NCBI RefSeq assembly: GCF_000282975.1
Contig: NZ_ALJC01000087.1
Location: 121,837-185,836 of the forward strand
DNA length: 64,000 nucleotides
Origin: Pseudomonas psychrophila HA-4
Lineage (GTDB): Bacteria > Pseudomonadota > Gammaproteobacteria > Pseudomonadales > Pseudomonadaceae
Reading direction: 5' to 3'
Shown here piece after piece: positions 18,051 through 25,795 of this stretch; the stretch's first letter is position 1, and each line of letters starts with the position of its first letter. Made by a program: the position numbers and the translations under genes. The notes beneath the pieces are model-generated. The model saw only the letters and a program-made list of their open reading frames with translations, was not told the origin of the DNA and did not search any database.

Positions 18051-18072
18051 AAAACATGATGCATCATGTTTT
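18051..18072. promoter_or_regulatory. perfect 22-bp palindrome, putative GntR operator 1
   Basis: AAAACATGATGCATCATGTTTT is identical to its own complement. It lies just before the ABC ATPase gene. Degenerate copies with the TGATGCAT core are found before the short-chain dehydrogenase (21341-21358) and the GntR gene (22234-22255). The remainder of the gap to 18262 shows no supported gene. Confidence 0.75.
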
Positions 18073-18262
18073 TATATTAAGCAGATTCTGTGCCATTGAG
18101 TGATGACTGTTAGGTTCAAGGGGATTTAGATGAAAGCCCTGTGGACCTTGCACCATGCGGGTGCCTGGGTATCCGAATGTGCAGTCGTTTGCCCCCGGAT
18201 CGGACTTTTTTGGCCCGTGTCAAAGCAGGCGCTACCCAGCCTGCCTTGGCTAACAGTGGCGC

Positions 18263-19528
18263 TCAGCCTAGGTCGTTCAGGGTTTGATCCAGGCGTTCAA
18301 GCAACAGGTCGGCGTGCTCTTTAGCAAAGACCAGAGGCGGGCGGATTTTCAGGATATTGGCCTTAGGCCCCGTGGCGCTGATCAATACCTGACGGCGACG
18401 CAAACCATTGACGACAGATGCCGCACACGCCGTTGCCGGGGCTTGGGTGTATCGATCAGTCACCAGCTCGACGCCGATGAACAGGCCTTCGCCCCGTATA
18501 TCGCCGATGAGCTGATGGCGCTCTGCGAGTGTTTGCAGACCTTGCTTGAGGTAGTCCCCGACACGTCTGGCATTGGTTTGCAGATCTTCTTCGCGCAGTA
18601 CCCGCAGCACGGCGTGGGCCGCCCGACAGGACACCGGATTACCGCCGTATGTATTGAAGTAACGCTGCTGACGACCGAATTGATCGAAGAGCGCCGAGCG
18701 CCCGACCACGGCAGCCACCGGGTGGCCGTTACCCATGGGTTTGCCCAGCGTGACCAGGTCCGGGATCACGTTGTCACGGGCAAACCCCCAGCGTTGCCCG
18801 CCTGTGCGGCCAAAGCCGGGTTGTACTTCATCGGCAATGTACAACCCGCCCGCGTCGCGCACGCACTGCGCGGCGGCGGCCAACTCACCATTTGCTGGGC
18901 TAAATACGCCGTCGCTGGAAAAAATACTATCTAGCAGTAACGCGGCGGGCTTGATGCCTTGGGCCTGCATATCCAGTAACGCGGCTTTCACGCTGGTGAC
19001 AAAATCGCCCTTTTTGCGGTAGGAATCCGGGGCATCGACTAGGCGCACGTGGCTGGCAGTGGGCAGCCCGGTGGCCAGTGAAGGCGATATTTCGGCCAAT
19101 GCGCTCGTCACGCCATGGTAGGCCCAGCGGGTGACGATGATCCCGGTTCCGCCGCTGTGACAGCGCGCAATGCGCAGTGCCAGATCGTTGGCCTCGCTGC
19201 CGGTACACGTCATGGTCATGTTATCGAGTGGATCGGGAAATTCGCTCAGTAGGTCTTCGGCATAGTCCACGATCGAGGGGTGCAGATAGCGCGTGTGGGT
19301 ATTGAGCTGGGCGCTTTGTTCTGCAATGGCCGCAACCACGGCAGGGTGGCAATGGCCGATGGACGCCACGTTGTTGTAGGCATCTAGATAGGCCGTGTTG
19401 TCTTTGTCATACAGCCACACCCCTTCACCCCGAATGGGTGCGAAAGGTTCCTCGTAAAACAGTCGATAGCTGGCGCCCAGTGCGCGTTCGCGGCGGGCAA
19501 GTAATTGAGCCGTGGCGGGCGAATTCAT
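18263..19528 (-). CDS. class-III PLP enzyme, phospho-lyase/aminotransferase (AGXT2L-like)
   Basis: The 421-residue protein has class-III aminotransferase features: TGSEANDLALRIAR, the PLP-contacting IADEVQPGFGRTG and the lysine in LGKPMGNGHPVAAVV. The GKPxGNGHP form is typical of the branch that includes ethanolamine-phosphate and phosphohydroxylysine phospho-lyases, which remove phosphate and ammonia together. A GGAGG site precedes the ATG at 19528, so the longer frame to 19672 is rejected. It overlaps the kinase stop by 4 bases. Kinase plus this enzyme matches an ATP-dependent route from an amino alcohol to an aldehyde. A plain transaminase is the alternative. Confidence 0.85.
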   Translation of the reverse strand: MNSPATAQLLARRERALGASYRLFYEEPFAPIRGEGVWLYDKDNTAYLDAYNNVASIGHCHPAVVAAIAEQSAQLNTHTRYLHPSIVDYAEDLLSEFPDPLDNMTMTCTGSEANDLALRIARCHSGGTGIIVTRWAYHGVTSALAEISPSLATGLPTASHVRLVDAPDSYRKKGDFVTSVKAALLDMQAQGIKPAALLLDSIFSSDGVFSPANGELAAAAQCVRDAGGLYIADEVQPGFGRTGGQRWGFARDNVIPDLVTLGKPMGNGHPVAAVVGRSALFDQFGRQQRYFNTYGGNPVSCRAAHAVLRVLREEDLQTNARRVGDYLKQGLQTLAERHQLIGDIRGEGLFIGVELVTDRYTQAPATACAASVVNGLRRRQVLISATGPKANILKIRPPLVFAKEHADLLLERLDQTLNDLG

Positions 19529-20601
19529 TGAACCTCCGATGAGCAGGCATTGATCAGGCTTTGAGTCAGCAGCCCTTCGCGCATCGCGGTCAGACCTTGC
19601 AGGTTGCGCCAGCTGGAGCGCAGGTTGCGCAGCAAATAGGTGCGATTTTGTGGATACAGGCTGGCACGCCACTGGGCGATGGTGATAGCCATGGCCATCC
19701 GCATGGCTATCAGTTCCCCCACGACGTCGAGCTCCTCATGTTGCAAGGGAATCCGCCTGTTGTAGGCGGCGATAAAGGCTTTTATCTGCCACAGCGGATC
19801 GGCTGCGTCGGCGTCGAACTGATAAGAGAGTGCTGTACCCAGTTCGTTGATCAGCGGCGCGTGCAGTGCGTCACCGAAGTCAATGATGGCGCAGACGCGG
19901 CTGCCGGTTTCGCTGTCGAGCATGACGTTATGAGGGTTCAGGTCGTTGTGGATCACTTGCGCTCGGAGCTTGGCCAGACGTGGCTTTACAGAGGTTTCGT
20001 GATTGTCCATGAGCGCTGCAACCAGCGGGAGTTGCTCGGCTTCCAGGTAATCCAGGTACGGCCTTACGCGTTCGGCGTGGCCGACATCCCACAGCAAATC
20101 GCGGTGGGCTGCCGGGTGCTTGAAGTCCTTGAGGGCCAGGTTGACCTCAGAAAGAGAGGTGCCCAGTTCGTGCATCAGCGCGACGCTGGGCTTGCCAAGA
20201 TTTTGCGAGATGCCATCCAGGTAACTGACGGTGCGCAGGGTCAGCAATTGCTCATTGACCCGCACGGTCGGTTCCGCTTCGCCATTGCGAGCGGCCAAAA
20301 CGCGGGGAACGGGCAGGTGCGCGCCGTGCTGTTCGATGTGCAGCAACGCTTGGGTCTGAAAACTGATGACGTTTGGATCTTCGGCCGGATTGATGAATTT
20401 GAGGACGAAGGCCCCGTGCTGGGACTGGATGAGAAAGTTGGTGTCGCGTTCGCCATTCAGCCGCTTCAGCGAACCCTTAAGGCCGTACACCCGCTCGGCT
20501 ATCTCCAGAGCTGTGCTTGCCTGCACGATTGGCGCTTGCGTTGTCATCAAATCGGCGCCACATGCCTTATCCATGATCGCTTCAGACATGCTGGCCACCA
20601 T
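19525..20601 (-). CDS. APH-fold small-molecule kinase (hydroxylysine kinase-like)
   Basis: The protein kinase-like/APH catalytic loop HNDLNPHN and the metal-binding IIDFGD are present, with the substrate lobe typical of homoserine kinase II and hydroxylysine kinase. The family phosphorylates hydroxyl groups of amino alcohols, amino sugars or hydroxy-amino acids. It overlaps the class-III PLP gene by 4 bases and the dehydrogenase gene by 20, so the three are coupled. Start is uncertain: ATGs at 20601, 20589, 20574 and 20547 lack a clear ribosome site. Likely job: make the O-phosphate that the PLP enzyme eliminates. Confidence 0.8.
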   Translation of the reverse strand: MVASMSEAIMDKACGADLMTTQAPIVQASTALEIAERVYGLKGSLKRLNGERDTNFLIQSQHGAFVLKFINPAEDPNVISFQTQALLHIEQHGAHLPVPRVLAARNGEAEPTVRVNEQLLTLRTVSYLDGISQNLGKPSVALMHELGTSLSEVNLALKDFKHPAAHRDLLWDVGHAERVRPYLDYLEAEQLPLVAALMDNHETSVKPRLAKLRAQVIHNDLNPHNVMLDSETGSRVCAIIDFGDALHAPLINELGTALSYQFDADAADPLWQIKAFIAAYNRRIPLQHEELDVVGELIAMRMAMAITIAQWRASLYPQNRTYLLRNLRSSWRNLQGLTAMREGLLTQSLINACSSEVQ

Positions 20602-21316
20602 TGACGTGAATTTCTGCGCCGTTCACATAGGACGCGCCGCTGGTGCAGAGAAAATAGATCAGTGAGGCCACTTCTTCTGGTTTACCCAGACGGTGCATCG
20701 GCACCAGTCGCTCTACGATGTCGGCGGTGCCTGGAGACAGGATGGACGTGTCAATTTCGCCTGGGGCAATGGCATTGACCCGCACCCCGTGTGGGCCGAA
20801 ATCAAAGGCCATTTCTCGTGTCAGCGCCGAGAGTGCGGCCTTGGAGGTGGCGTAGGCGACCCCGGCGAAAGGATGAACCTTGGAACCCGCGATGGAGGTG
20901 ACATTGATGATGCTGCCCTGCGCGGCTTTCAGCTCATCGAACAGACCGCGGGCAAGCAGTGCCGTGGAGAACAGGTTGACGTTGAACACCTTCAGCCAGG
21001 TGGCGTAATCGGTTTCAAGCACGCCGAGCCGGCTGCCTTCCGGACCTTTTGGCGACATACCGGCGTTGTCTACCAAGGCATCCAGGCGCCCGCCCAGTTT
21101 TTCTTTGATGATCGCCAAGCTCGCGCTGACGCTGTCGATGTCCTCCAGATCCAAATGGATATGGTTGAGCAGGCCTTCAGCCCATGGGCATTCGGCAACC
21201 CAGTTCTGTCGTGAAGCGGTGAACACTTCCCAGCCCGCCGCATTGAAGTGCTTGACCGTCGCATGGCCGATACCGCGGCTGGCACCGGTCAGCAGTAGCT
21301 TTTTTTTCTCGCTCAT
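20582..21316 (-). CDS. short-chain dehydrogenase/reductase (SDR)
   Basis: NAD(P)-binding GASRGIGHA, the NAG motif (DNAGMS), and the catalytic Tyr-Lys pair in YATSK are present; the C-terminus ends in VNGGQHV, usual for classical SDRs. The frame extends to 21352, but that start lies inside the operator-like palindrome; the ATG at 21316 gives 244 residues, the normal length. It is the first enzyme gene of the catabolic operon. It may oxidise or interconvert the hydroxyl group of the imported substrate; this is inferred from position only. Confidence 0.87.
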   Translation of the reverse strand: MSEKKKLLLTGASRGIGHATVKHFNAAGWEVFTASRQNWVAECPWAEGLLNHIHLDLEDIDSVSASLAIIKEKLGGRLDALVDNAGMSPKGPEGSRLGVLETDYATWLKVFNVNLFSTALLARGLFDELKAAQGSIINVTSIAGSKVHPFAGVAYATSKAALSALTREMAFDFGPHGVRVNAIAPGEIDTSILSPGTADIVERLVPMHRLGKPEEVASLIYFLCTSGASYVNGAEIHVNGGQHV

Positions 21317-21340
21317 GGACGCATCTCTATCTGTTGATAT

Positions 21341-21358
21341 TTGATGCATCATGTTTTT
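21341..21358. promoter_or_regulatory. putative GntR operator 2, before the SDR gene
   Basis: The core TGATGCATCATG and right arm through TTTT match the perfect palindrome at 18051-18072; the left arm is degenerate. It lies 25 bases before the chosen SDR start. Confidence 0.65.
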
Positions 21359-21433
21359 AAGGCGTGATTGCTGTCAATAGCTGTTCGTGAGAAAGCTGCT
21401 TCTAGGCGACAAATAAGAACGTCACACCGCCTC

Positions 21434-21461
21434 TGTAAGAGCGAGCAAGCCCGCTCCTACA
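21434..21461. repeat. short REP-like element
   Basis: TGTAAGAGCGAGCAAGCCCGCTCCTACA is an imperfect palindrome of the Pseudomonas type, between the GntR stop and the SDR start region. It could reduce read-through from the regulator gene into the operon. Confidence 0.65.
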
Positions 21462-21515
21462 GATGCAGAAATCGCTTAAGTGAACAGCATTGCGGCCTAC
21501 TGGGGGAGTTCTGGC

Positions 21516-22193
21516 TTAGGACGTGGTTTCTTGTGAGGCGGCTATGAATTCCAGCATTTTCTGATTGCCGTCCAGAATATCGGTCTGGATCGCGTGCTTG
21601 GCCGCTGCGGCGTCTTTATTGCGCAGGGCATTGAGCACTTCAACATGGTGTTCGATGGCCATCGTCAGGGAAAAATGGACATATGCCTGAGCGATCAACG
21701 GGCCTGCACGCATCCACAGACTGTCCAGATAACTGCGCAGCAAAGGCATTCGCGCGGCGTCTGCGATCAAAAAGTGGAACTCGCTATTGAGCCGTAGAGC
21801 TTCGGGAAGGTCGTTGTTGTTGATGGCCTCAAGGTTGTTCTTGATGTTGGCATCGATACGCGCCAAATCGCTGGAGGTAGCAAGCCGCGCAGCGGTTTCG
21901 GCGCCCAGCCCTTCGAGATTCAGGCGCAAGGTACGGATTTCAAGGTAGGCGTCACTGTCGAGCACGGGCACCCTGATGTCTTTAGGGGTTTTGAGTACCA
22001 GTGCTTTCTCTTTGGCCAGTTGCAAAATGGCATCGCGTACTGGCGTGACGCTCGTGCCCAACTGACTGGCAAGCTCCCGGATGCGCAGCTTGTCGTCCGG
22101 CTTAAGCCCGCCGGTGATCAACGCGTTACGCAATTGGGAGTAAACATTGCTACCCAGATAGGTGTGATTGATAGCGTCGAGGGGGTAAGACAT
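21516..22193 (-). CDS. GntR-family regulator, FCD (FadR-like) type
   Basis: The winged helix occupies residues about 15-80 (LRIRELASQLGTSVTPVRDAILQLAKEKAL). An all-helical FCD ligand domain follows (LEGLGAETAARL, LNSEFHFLIADAA, EHHVEVLNALRNKD), which usually binds a small carboxylate through metal-held His residues. It is the first gene of the minus-strand catabolic region, with operator-like palindromes before itself, the dehydrogenase gene and the transporter gene. It is probably a substrate-responsive repressor of all three units. Confidence 0.88.
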   Translation of the reverse strand: MSYPLDAINHTYLGSNVYSQLRNALITGGLKPDDKLRIRELASQLGTSVTPVRDAILQLAKEKALVLKTPKDIRVPVLDSDAYLEIRTLRLNLEGLGAETAARLATSSDLARIDANIKNNLEAINNNDLPEALRLNSEFHFLIADAARMPLLRSYLDSLWMRAGPLIAQAYVHFSLTMAIEHHVEVLNALRNKDAAAAKHAIQTDILDGNQKMLEFIAASQETTS

Positions 22194-22233
22194 GGATCAC
22201 CGATTGCCATGAAGCTGCTTGGCCAAAGACTAT

Positions 22234-22255
22234 ACAACATGATGCATTAAGCCTC
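22234..22255. promoter_or_regulatory. putative GntR operator 3, before the GntR gene
   Basis: This copy matches 16 of 22 positions of the perfect palindrome at 18051-18072, with an intact left half (ACATGATGCAT). It lies about 40 bases before the regulator start, consistent with autoregulation. Confidence 0.6.
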
Positions 22256-22314
22256 CTGGGAAATTGCCGTGCAGCGATCAACGCTAAACCTTTAAGGCAT
22301 CACCACCTCTGCAT

Positions 22315-22638
22315 TTGCATGCTTTAAACAGCGCCCAAAAAAGATTGCACGGCAGGGTCGATGTGCTGGCGGGCGATCCGGCCTTTATCGTTAAGCAATT
22401 GGCGGCCCGTGGCATGAAGCATCTGTACATCGATGGTGGGCAGACCATTCAGGCATTTCTTGGCGCCGGGCTGGTCAACGAGATCACCATCACGCGCATT
22501 CCGGTGTTGTTGGGCAAGGGCATCCCCTTGTTTGGCCCGTTGGGTGATGAGCAGTCTTTATGTCATATCGAGTCGTCGGTGTCTGATAACGGGTTCGTCC
22601 AGAGTCGCTATCGAGTAGTGCCTCGCACGGCCAACTGA
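22315..22638 (+). pseudogene. dihydrofolate reductase-like (RibD C-terminal) domain fragment
   Basis: The 107-residue frame carries only the C-terminal half of a DHFR/RibD_C-like protein (VDVLAGDPAFIVKQL, HLYIDGGQTIQAFL, ITRIPVLLGKGIPLFG). The N-terminal half with the cofactor-binding start is missing, and family members are normally about 180 residues. No ribosome site precedes the frame. Its 3' end overlaps the convergent MFS gene by 31 bases. It is best read as a 5'-truncated relic. Confidence 0.75.
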
Positions 22639-23795
22639 ATGCTGTTTTTATGAACGGCGGGCATGCACCTTAGCGTCAAGCCCCAGAAAAACAGCGCGGC
22701 CAGACTGACGCCTCCACCCAGCACGCACACGCCCGTCCAGCCATACATTGCGTAAAGGCTGGTCGAGGCGAGGGCGCCCAGCCCGCTGCCAACGGCATAA
22801 AAAAGCATGTAGCAGCCGACCACTCGACTGTGTGAGCCGGGCCGCGCGCTGAAAATCATGCTCTGATTGGTCACATGAATCGCTTGTGCGCCCAAATCCA
22901 GAATGACCACGCCGATCACCAGCCACGCGATTGAATAGGGTGTGAGCCAAAGCATCAGCCAGGCAAGCATCATCAGCACCACTGACACGCCGGTTGTCCA
23001 TTGTCCCAAGCCTCTGTCGGCCAATACGCCTGCGCGAGCGGCGGCCAAAGCACCGACTACGCCTACCAGCCCAAACGTTCCTATTGTGGTGTGAGAAAAG
23101 GAGTAGGGCGGGTGGGTCAGCAGAAACACCAGCGCGCTCCAGAAAATGCTCAGGACCGCAAAAATAAACAGCGCAAGCATGCCGCGGACTTGCAGAATCC
23201 GGTCGTGTTTGAGCAACGTAAACATTGATGCAAGCAGCTTGGGGTACGCCATTGGCGCGCTTGCCGGACGCTGCGGCACTAGGGTTTTGCAGAGAATAAG
23301 CGCCAACGCCATCATCACCAGCGACGCGCCCAGATACACCCAGCGCCACCCTGCAACGTCAGCGATAAGTCCGGCGGTCACGCGGGACAGCAACAGACCG
23401 ATCACCACCCCGCCCTGAACCGTTCCCACCACGCGGCCGCGCTCTTGCGTCAGGCAAGCGGTCGCGGCATAGGCAATCAGGCCTTGGGTCATGGCGGTGC
23501 CCATAAGGCCAATGACCAGCATGCTTAACAGCATCAATGTCGGGGAATGCGTGAGGCCGACGCAAAATAACCCGCCGATCAATACAACGATCTGCATCAG
23601 CATCAAGTAGCGCCGGTCCATCTGGTCACCCAGCGGCACAATAAGCAGCAACGCCAGAATGCTGCCGACCTGAGTCGCCGTCATCACCCCGCCAACAGCC
23701 GCGGGGCTGATGGCAAAGTCAGCGGCTACTTGATCCAGCAGGGGTTGAGCGTAGTAAACGTTAGCCACACTCAAGCCGCTGGCGCAGGCAAACAA
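22608..23795 (-). CDS. MFS transporter, probably 5'-truncated
   Basis: About 395 residues match the drug-efflux MFS group whose N-terminus reads LLFACASGLSVANVYYAQPLLD. Motif A (PLGDQMDRRYLM) and about 11-12 helices are present. The frame starts inside the first membrane helix: four codons upstream of the only usable start (TTG at 23795) is a stop, and the sequence beyond belongs to an unrelated gene tail. The first 15-20 residues are therefore missing. It may be weakly functional or dead. Confidence 0.7.
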   Translation of the reverse strand: MFACASGLSVANVYYAQPLLDQVAADFAISPAAVGGVMTATQVGSILALLLIVPLGDQMDRRYLMLMQIVVLIGGLFCVGLTHSPTLMLLSMLVIGLMGTAMTQGLIAYAATACLTQERGRVVGTVQGGVVIGLLLSRVTAGLIADVAGWRWVYLGASLVMMALALILCKTLVPQRPASAPMAYPKLLASMFTLLKHDRILQVRGMLALFIFAVLSIFWSALVFLLTHPPYSFSHTTIGTFGLVGVVGALAAARAGVLADRGLGQWTTGVSVVLMMLAWLMLWLTPYSIAWLVIGVVILDLGAQAIHVTNQSMIFSARPGSHSRVVGCYMLFYAVGSGLGALASTSLYAMYGWTGVCVLGGGVSLAALFFWGLTLRCMPAVHKNSIQLAVRGTTR

Positions 23796-23980
23796 CCCGT
23801 CTGTTTACGTTGGTAGTGGCTTTGCGCCAATGGGGCGAGCAAAATCTGTTCGGGCCGCACGAAGCACATTCGCGGCTACTGGACACCGCTACAGAGCAGC
23901 CTCTGCCTTTAATGCAACCAATTGCCGCAGATGGACGAGTGATTACCCCTGAACAAACCCGCGTCGACAAAGACGTGTGA
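23792..23980 (+). pseudogene. 3' fragment of an unrecognised gene
   Basis: A plus-strand frame of 62 codons reads ...LFTLVVALRQWGEQNLF..., PLPLMQPIAADGR and ends TRVDKDV before a TGA. It has no start codon of its own and begins exactly where the divergent MFS gene is cut off, so both look like halves left by one deletion or recombination. I do not recognise the parent protein. Confidence 0.45.
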
Positions 23981-24061
23981 TGGCCAGCGAGTGTTCAAAG
24001 GGCAATTAGCTGAGTAACATCCATGCGAAATTCGTCACACACTTCACCAAGGAATAATCAT

Positions 24062-24358
24062 ATGGACATGCAGTGCACATCAATCGACGACGTTCGCCAA
24101 CGCATTGATCTCATCGACCGCGAGATCGTGGCCTTACTCGCCCAGCGCGGACAACTGGTGACGCAGGCAGCCGCATTTAAGAAGTCCACGGCCGATGTCC
24201 GCGCCCCGGCCAGGGTCGAACAAGTCATCGCTAAAGTACGCACGATTGCAACCGATGTTGGGGCCTCGCCCGAGGTGGTTGAGCGGGTTTACAGAGCGAT
24301 GATCAGTGCGTTTATCGATCAAGAGCTTTGTGTGCATGCCGCACTGACGAAAGAGTGA
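24062..24358 (+). CDS. chorismate mutase type II-like protein (PchB/AroQ fold)
   Basis: The 98-residue all-helical protein begins with the AroQ signature DDVRQRIDLIDREIVALLAQRGQLV and continues VRAPARVEQVIAKVR, with the spacing of stand-alone chorismate mutases and isochorismate-pyruvate lyases. An AAGGA site precedes the ATG at 24062; the longer frame from 24023 has none. It stands alone, without salicylate or siderophore synthesis genes, and is followed 40 bases later by a DUF2867 gene. Chorismate mutase or a related pericyclic activity is expected. Confidence 0.85.
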   Translation: MDMQCTSIDDVRQRIDLIDREIVALLAQRGQLVTQAAAFKKSTADVRAPARVEQVIAKVRTIATDVGASPEVVERVYRAMISAFIDQELCVHAALTKE

Positions 24359-24398
24359 TTGCTGTTACTCACCTGTGAGCCAAGGAAGGGAGACACCG

Positions 24399-24875
24399 TT
24401 GACGACTAACCGTATTGCGAAGACGCTGCGTGAACCGTCTGAACTTGATTACTTCGACAGCAGGTCAGTCCTGCTGCCCACTCACATTACTGCCCTTGAT
24501 GCCTGGAACATCATGACCAAGGATACGGGGCCGCTCTTGCGGGCGGCTTTTCGAATTAGAGATGCGATTTCCTCATTGTTTGGTGTGAGGCGCATCGGCG
24601 GGTTCGCAGGCAATAGGCGAGAAAGGGTGCAGGTGGGCGACCGGCTTGATTTCTTTTTGGTTGAGCACATTGCGCCCGACCTATTGGTGCTGACCGAGCG
24701 TGATCGACACCTGGATGTGATGACGTGCCTGTCGATCAGTGACCGTGTGATTACCATCACCTCATCTGTTGTCACCCATAACACCTACGGACGCATTTAC
24801 ATGCTGCCGGTGGGCCCGGCACACAAACTGATCGTCAATAACTACCTGAAGCGCTTGCAGCGAAAGCTGGCCTAG
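24399..24875 (+). CDS. DUF2867 family protein
   Basis: The pattern AAFRIRDAISSLFGVRRIGGF, VGDRLDFFLVEHIAPDLLVL and YGRIYMLPVGPAHKLIVNNYLKRL fits DUF2867, a family of unknown function with a lipid-binding-like fold. An AAGGAAGGGAG site at 24382-24392 points to the TTG at 24399 rather than the GTG at 24375, giving about 158 residues. It is probably in one transcript with the chorismate mutase-like gene. Confidence 0.75.
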   Translation: MTTNRIAKTLREPSELDYFDSRSVLLPTHITALDAWNIMTKDTGPLLRAAFRIRDAISSLFGVRRIGGFAGNRRERVQVGDRLDFFLVEHIAPDLLVLTERDRHLDVMTCLSISDRVITITSSVVTHNTYGRIYMLPVGPAHKLIVNNYLKRLQRKLA

Positions 24876-24931
24876 GTATTGATACCTTTTGGCACGTGGC
24901 TAAAAACCCTGTCGCAATGAGCGTGCTCGCG

Positions 24932-24956
24932 ATCCTTCGCGGGCAGCTCGAAGGAT
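24932..24956. terminator. hairpin between convergent genes (REP-like)
   Basis: Arms ATCCTTCG and CGAAGGAT flank a 9-base loop, inside a larger CCTGT...ACAGG inverted repeat (24908-24972). It lies between the convergent DUF2867 and DJ-1/PfpI genes. There is no clear T-run, so it may be a repeat rather than a classical terminator. Confidence 0.45.
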
Positions 24957-24980
24957 TAAGGCCGCAACAGGCTTAAGCGC

Positions 24981-25550
24981 TTACCCATGTTCCGCCGCCA
25001 ACATGGATCGGAACTGCGAAATGCTTTCGGCTGATAGCCCGGTGCTCTCGAAAACGGCGCAGGTGAAACTAACAGGGGCAGTACCTGGTGCGGTGACGAT
25101 GCGGTCCGCCGCGATTGCGGCAGGGCTGTTTATATAATTCGCGCCACCTGAATATCCCGCCGCATTCAGGTGCAAGAATTCAGCGCTATTCGAGGTATGA
25201 GGCACTGTGTCCAACATACCGGCTCTTGCCAGTGCAAGTGTCCCGCCGCAAATACCCGCAATCGTCGCCCCACGTGAACGACTGGTGTGAAGAAAGTCTT
25301 GCAGGTCCGGTGCGTCTTCGCGCTCCCAAATCATGCCGCCGATCACGACAACCACGTCAGGTGCCCATTCCAAGCATTGTTGCAAACTGCTATTCACCTC
25401 GACTGCCAGCCCGCCTTGTGAGCGGAGCTGCCCGCAAGTCGGCGTGAAAAACCTGACCTCGATCCCGTAAAACGGTGATGCAGTGCCCGCTATGAAGGCG
25501 TATTCCCAGTCTGCAAAGCCGGGTGTCAGTATCAAGCCTATGCTTGGCAT
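24981..25550 (-). CDS. DJ-1/PfpI family protein
   Basis: The 189-residue protein has the nucleophile-elbow cysteine in GICGGTLALARAGML and the preceding VVVIGGMIW strand of the family. Members are glyoxalase-, protease- or chaperone-like enzymes or, when fused to AraC domains, sensors; this one has no extra domain. A LysR gene lies on the plus strand, divergent across 245 bases, and may control it. The exact activity cannot be stated. Confidence 0.85.
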   Translation of the reverse strand: MPSIGLILTPGFADWEYAFIAGTASPFYGIEVRFFTPTCGQLRSQGGLAVEVNSSLQQCLEWAPDVVVVIGGMIWEREDAPDLQDFLHTSRSRGATIAGICGGTLALARAGMLDTVPHTSNSAEFLHLNAAGYSGGANYINSPAAIAADRIVTAPGTAPVSFTCAVFESTGLSAESISQFRSMLAAEHG

Positions 25551-25795
25551 GAATGAGCGTCCTTTTATTTGAGTGCCGGTTAAGTAGGTTGCCGTGGGTC
25601 TAGGGTCGCTATTTTATAGGCTGTGATAGGGGAAAGTTAACAGGCATAGACACCTTGCCAATGTGAGCTGGCCCTCACGGCGTGCAAAGTATCAGCACTG
25701 TCCTGAGATCTGAAGGGCGAGATAAATGTTTGCACCTCTTCAGTCAATATCGGCAGACTGACCGACGTGCTACTGGGCATTCAGGGGAGACATAA

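Noticed and set aside
18130..18324. 64-codon plus-strand frame with an AGGGG site before its ATG
   Set aside because: It runs into the class-III PLP gene in antisense and shows no family pattern; the composition is that of a chance frame.
24885..24910. TGGCACG near 24892 as a second sigma-54 promoter
   Set aside because: The -12 TTGC element is missing at the required distance.
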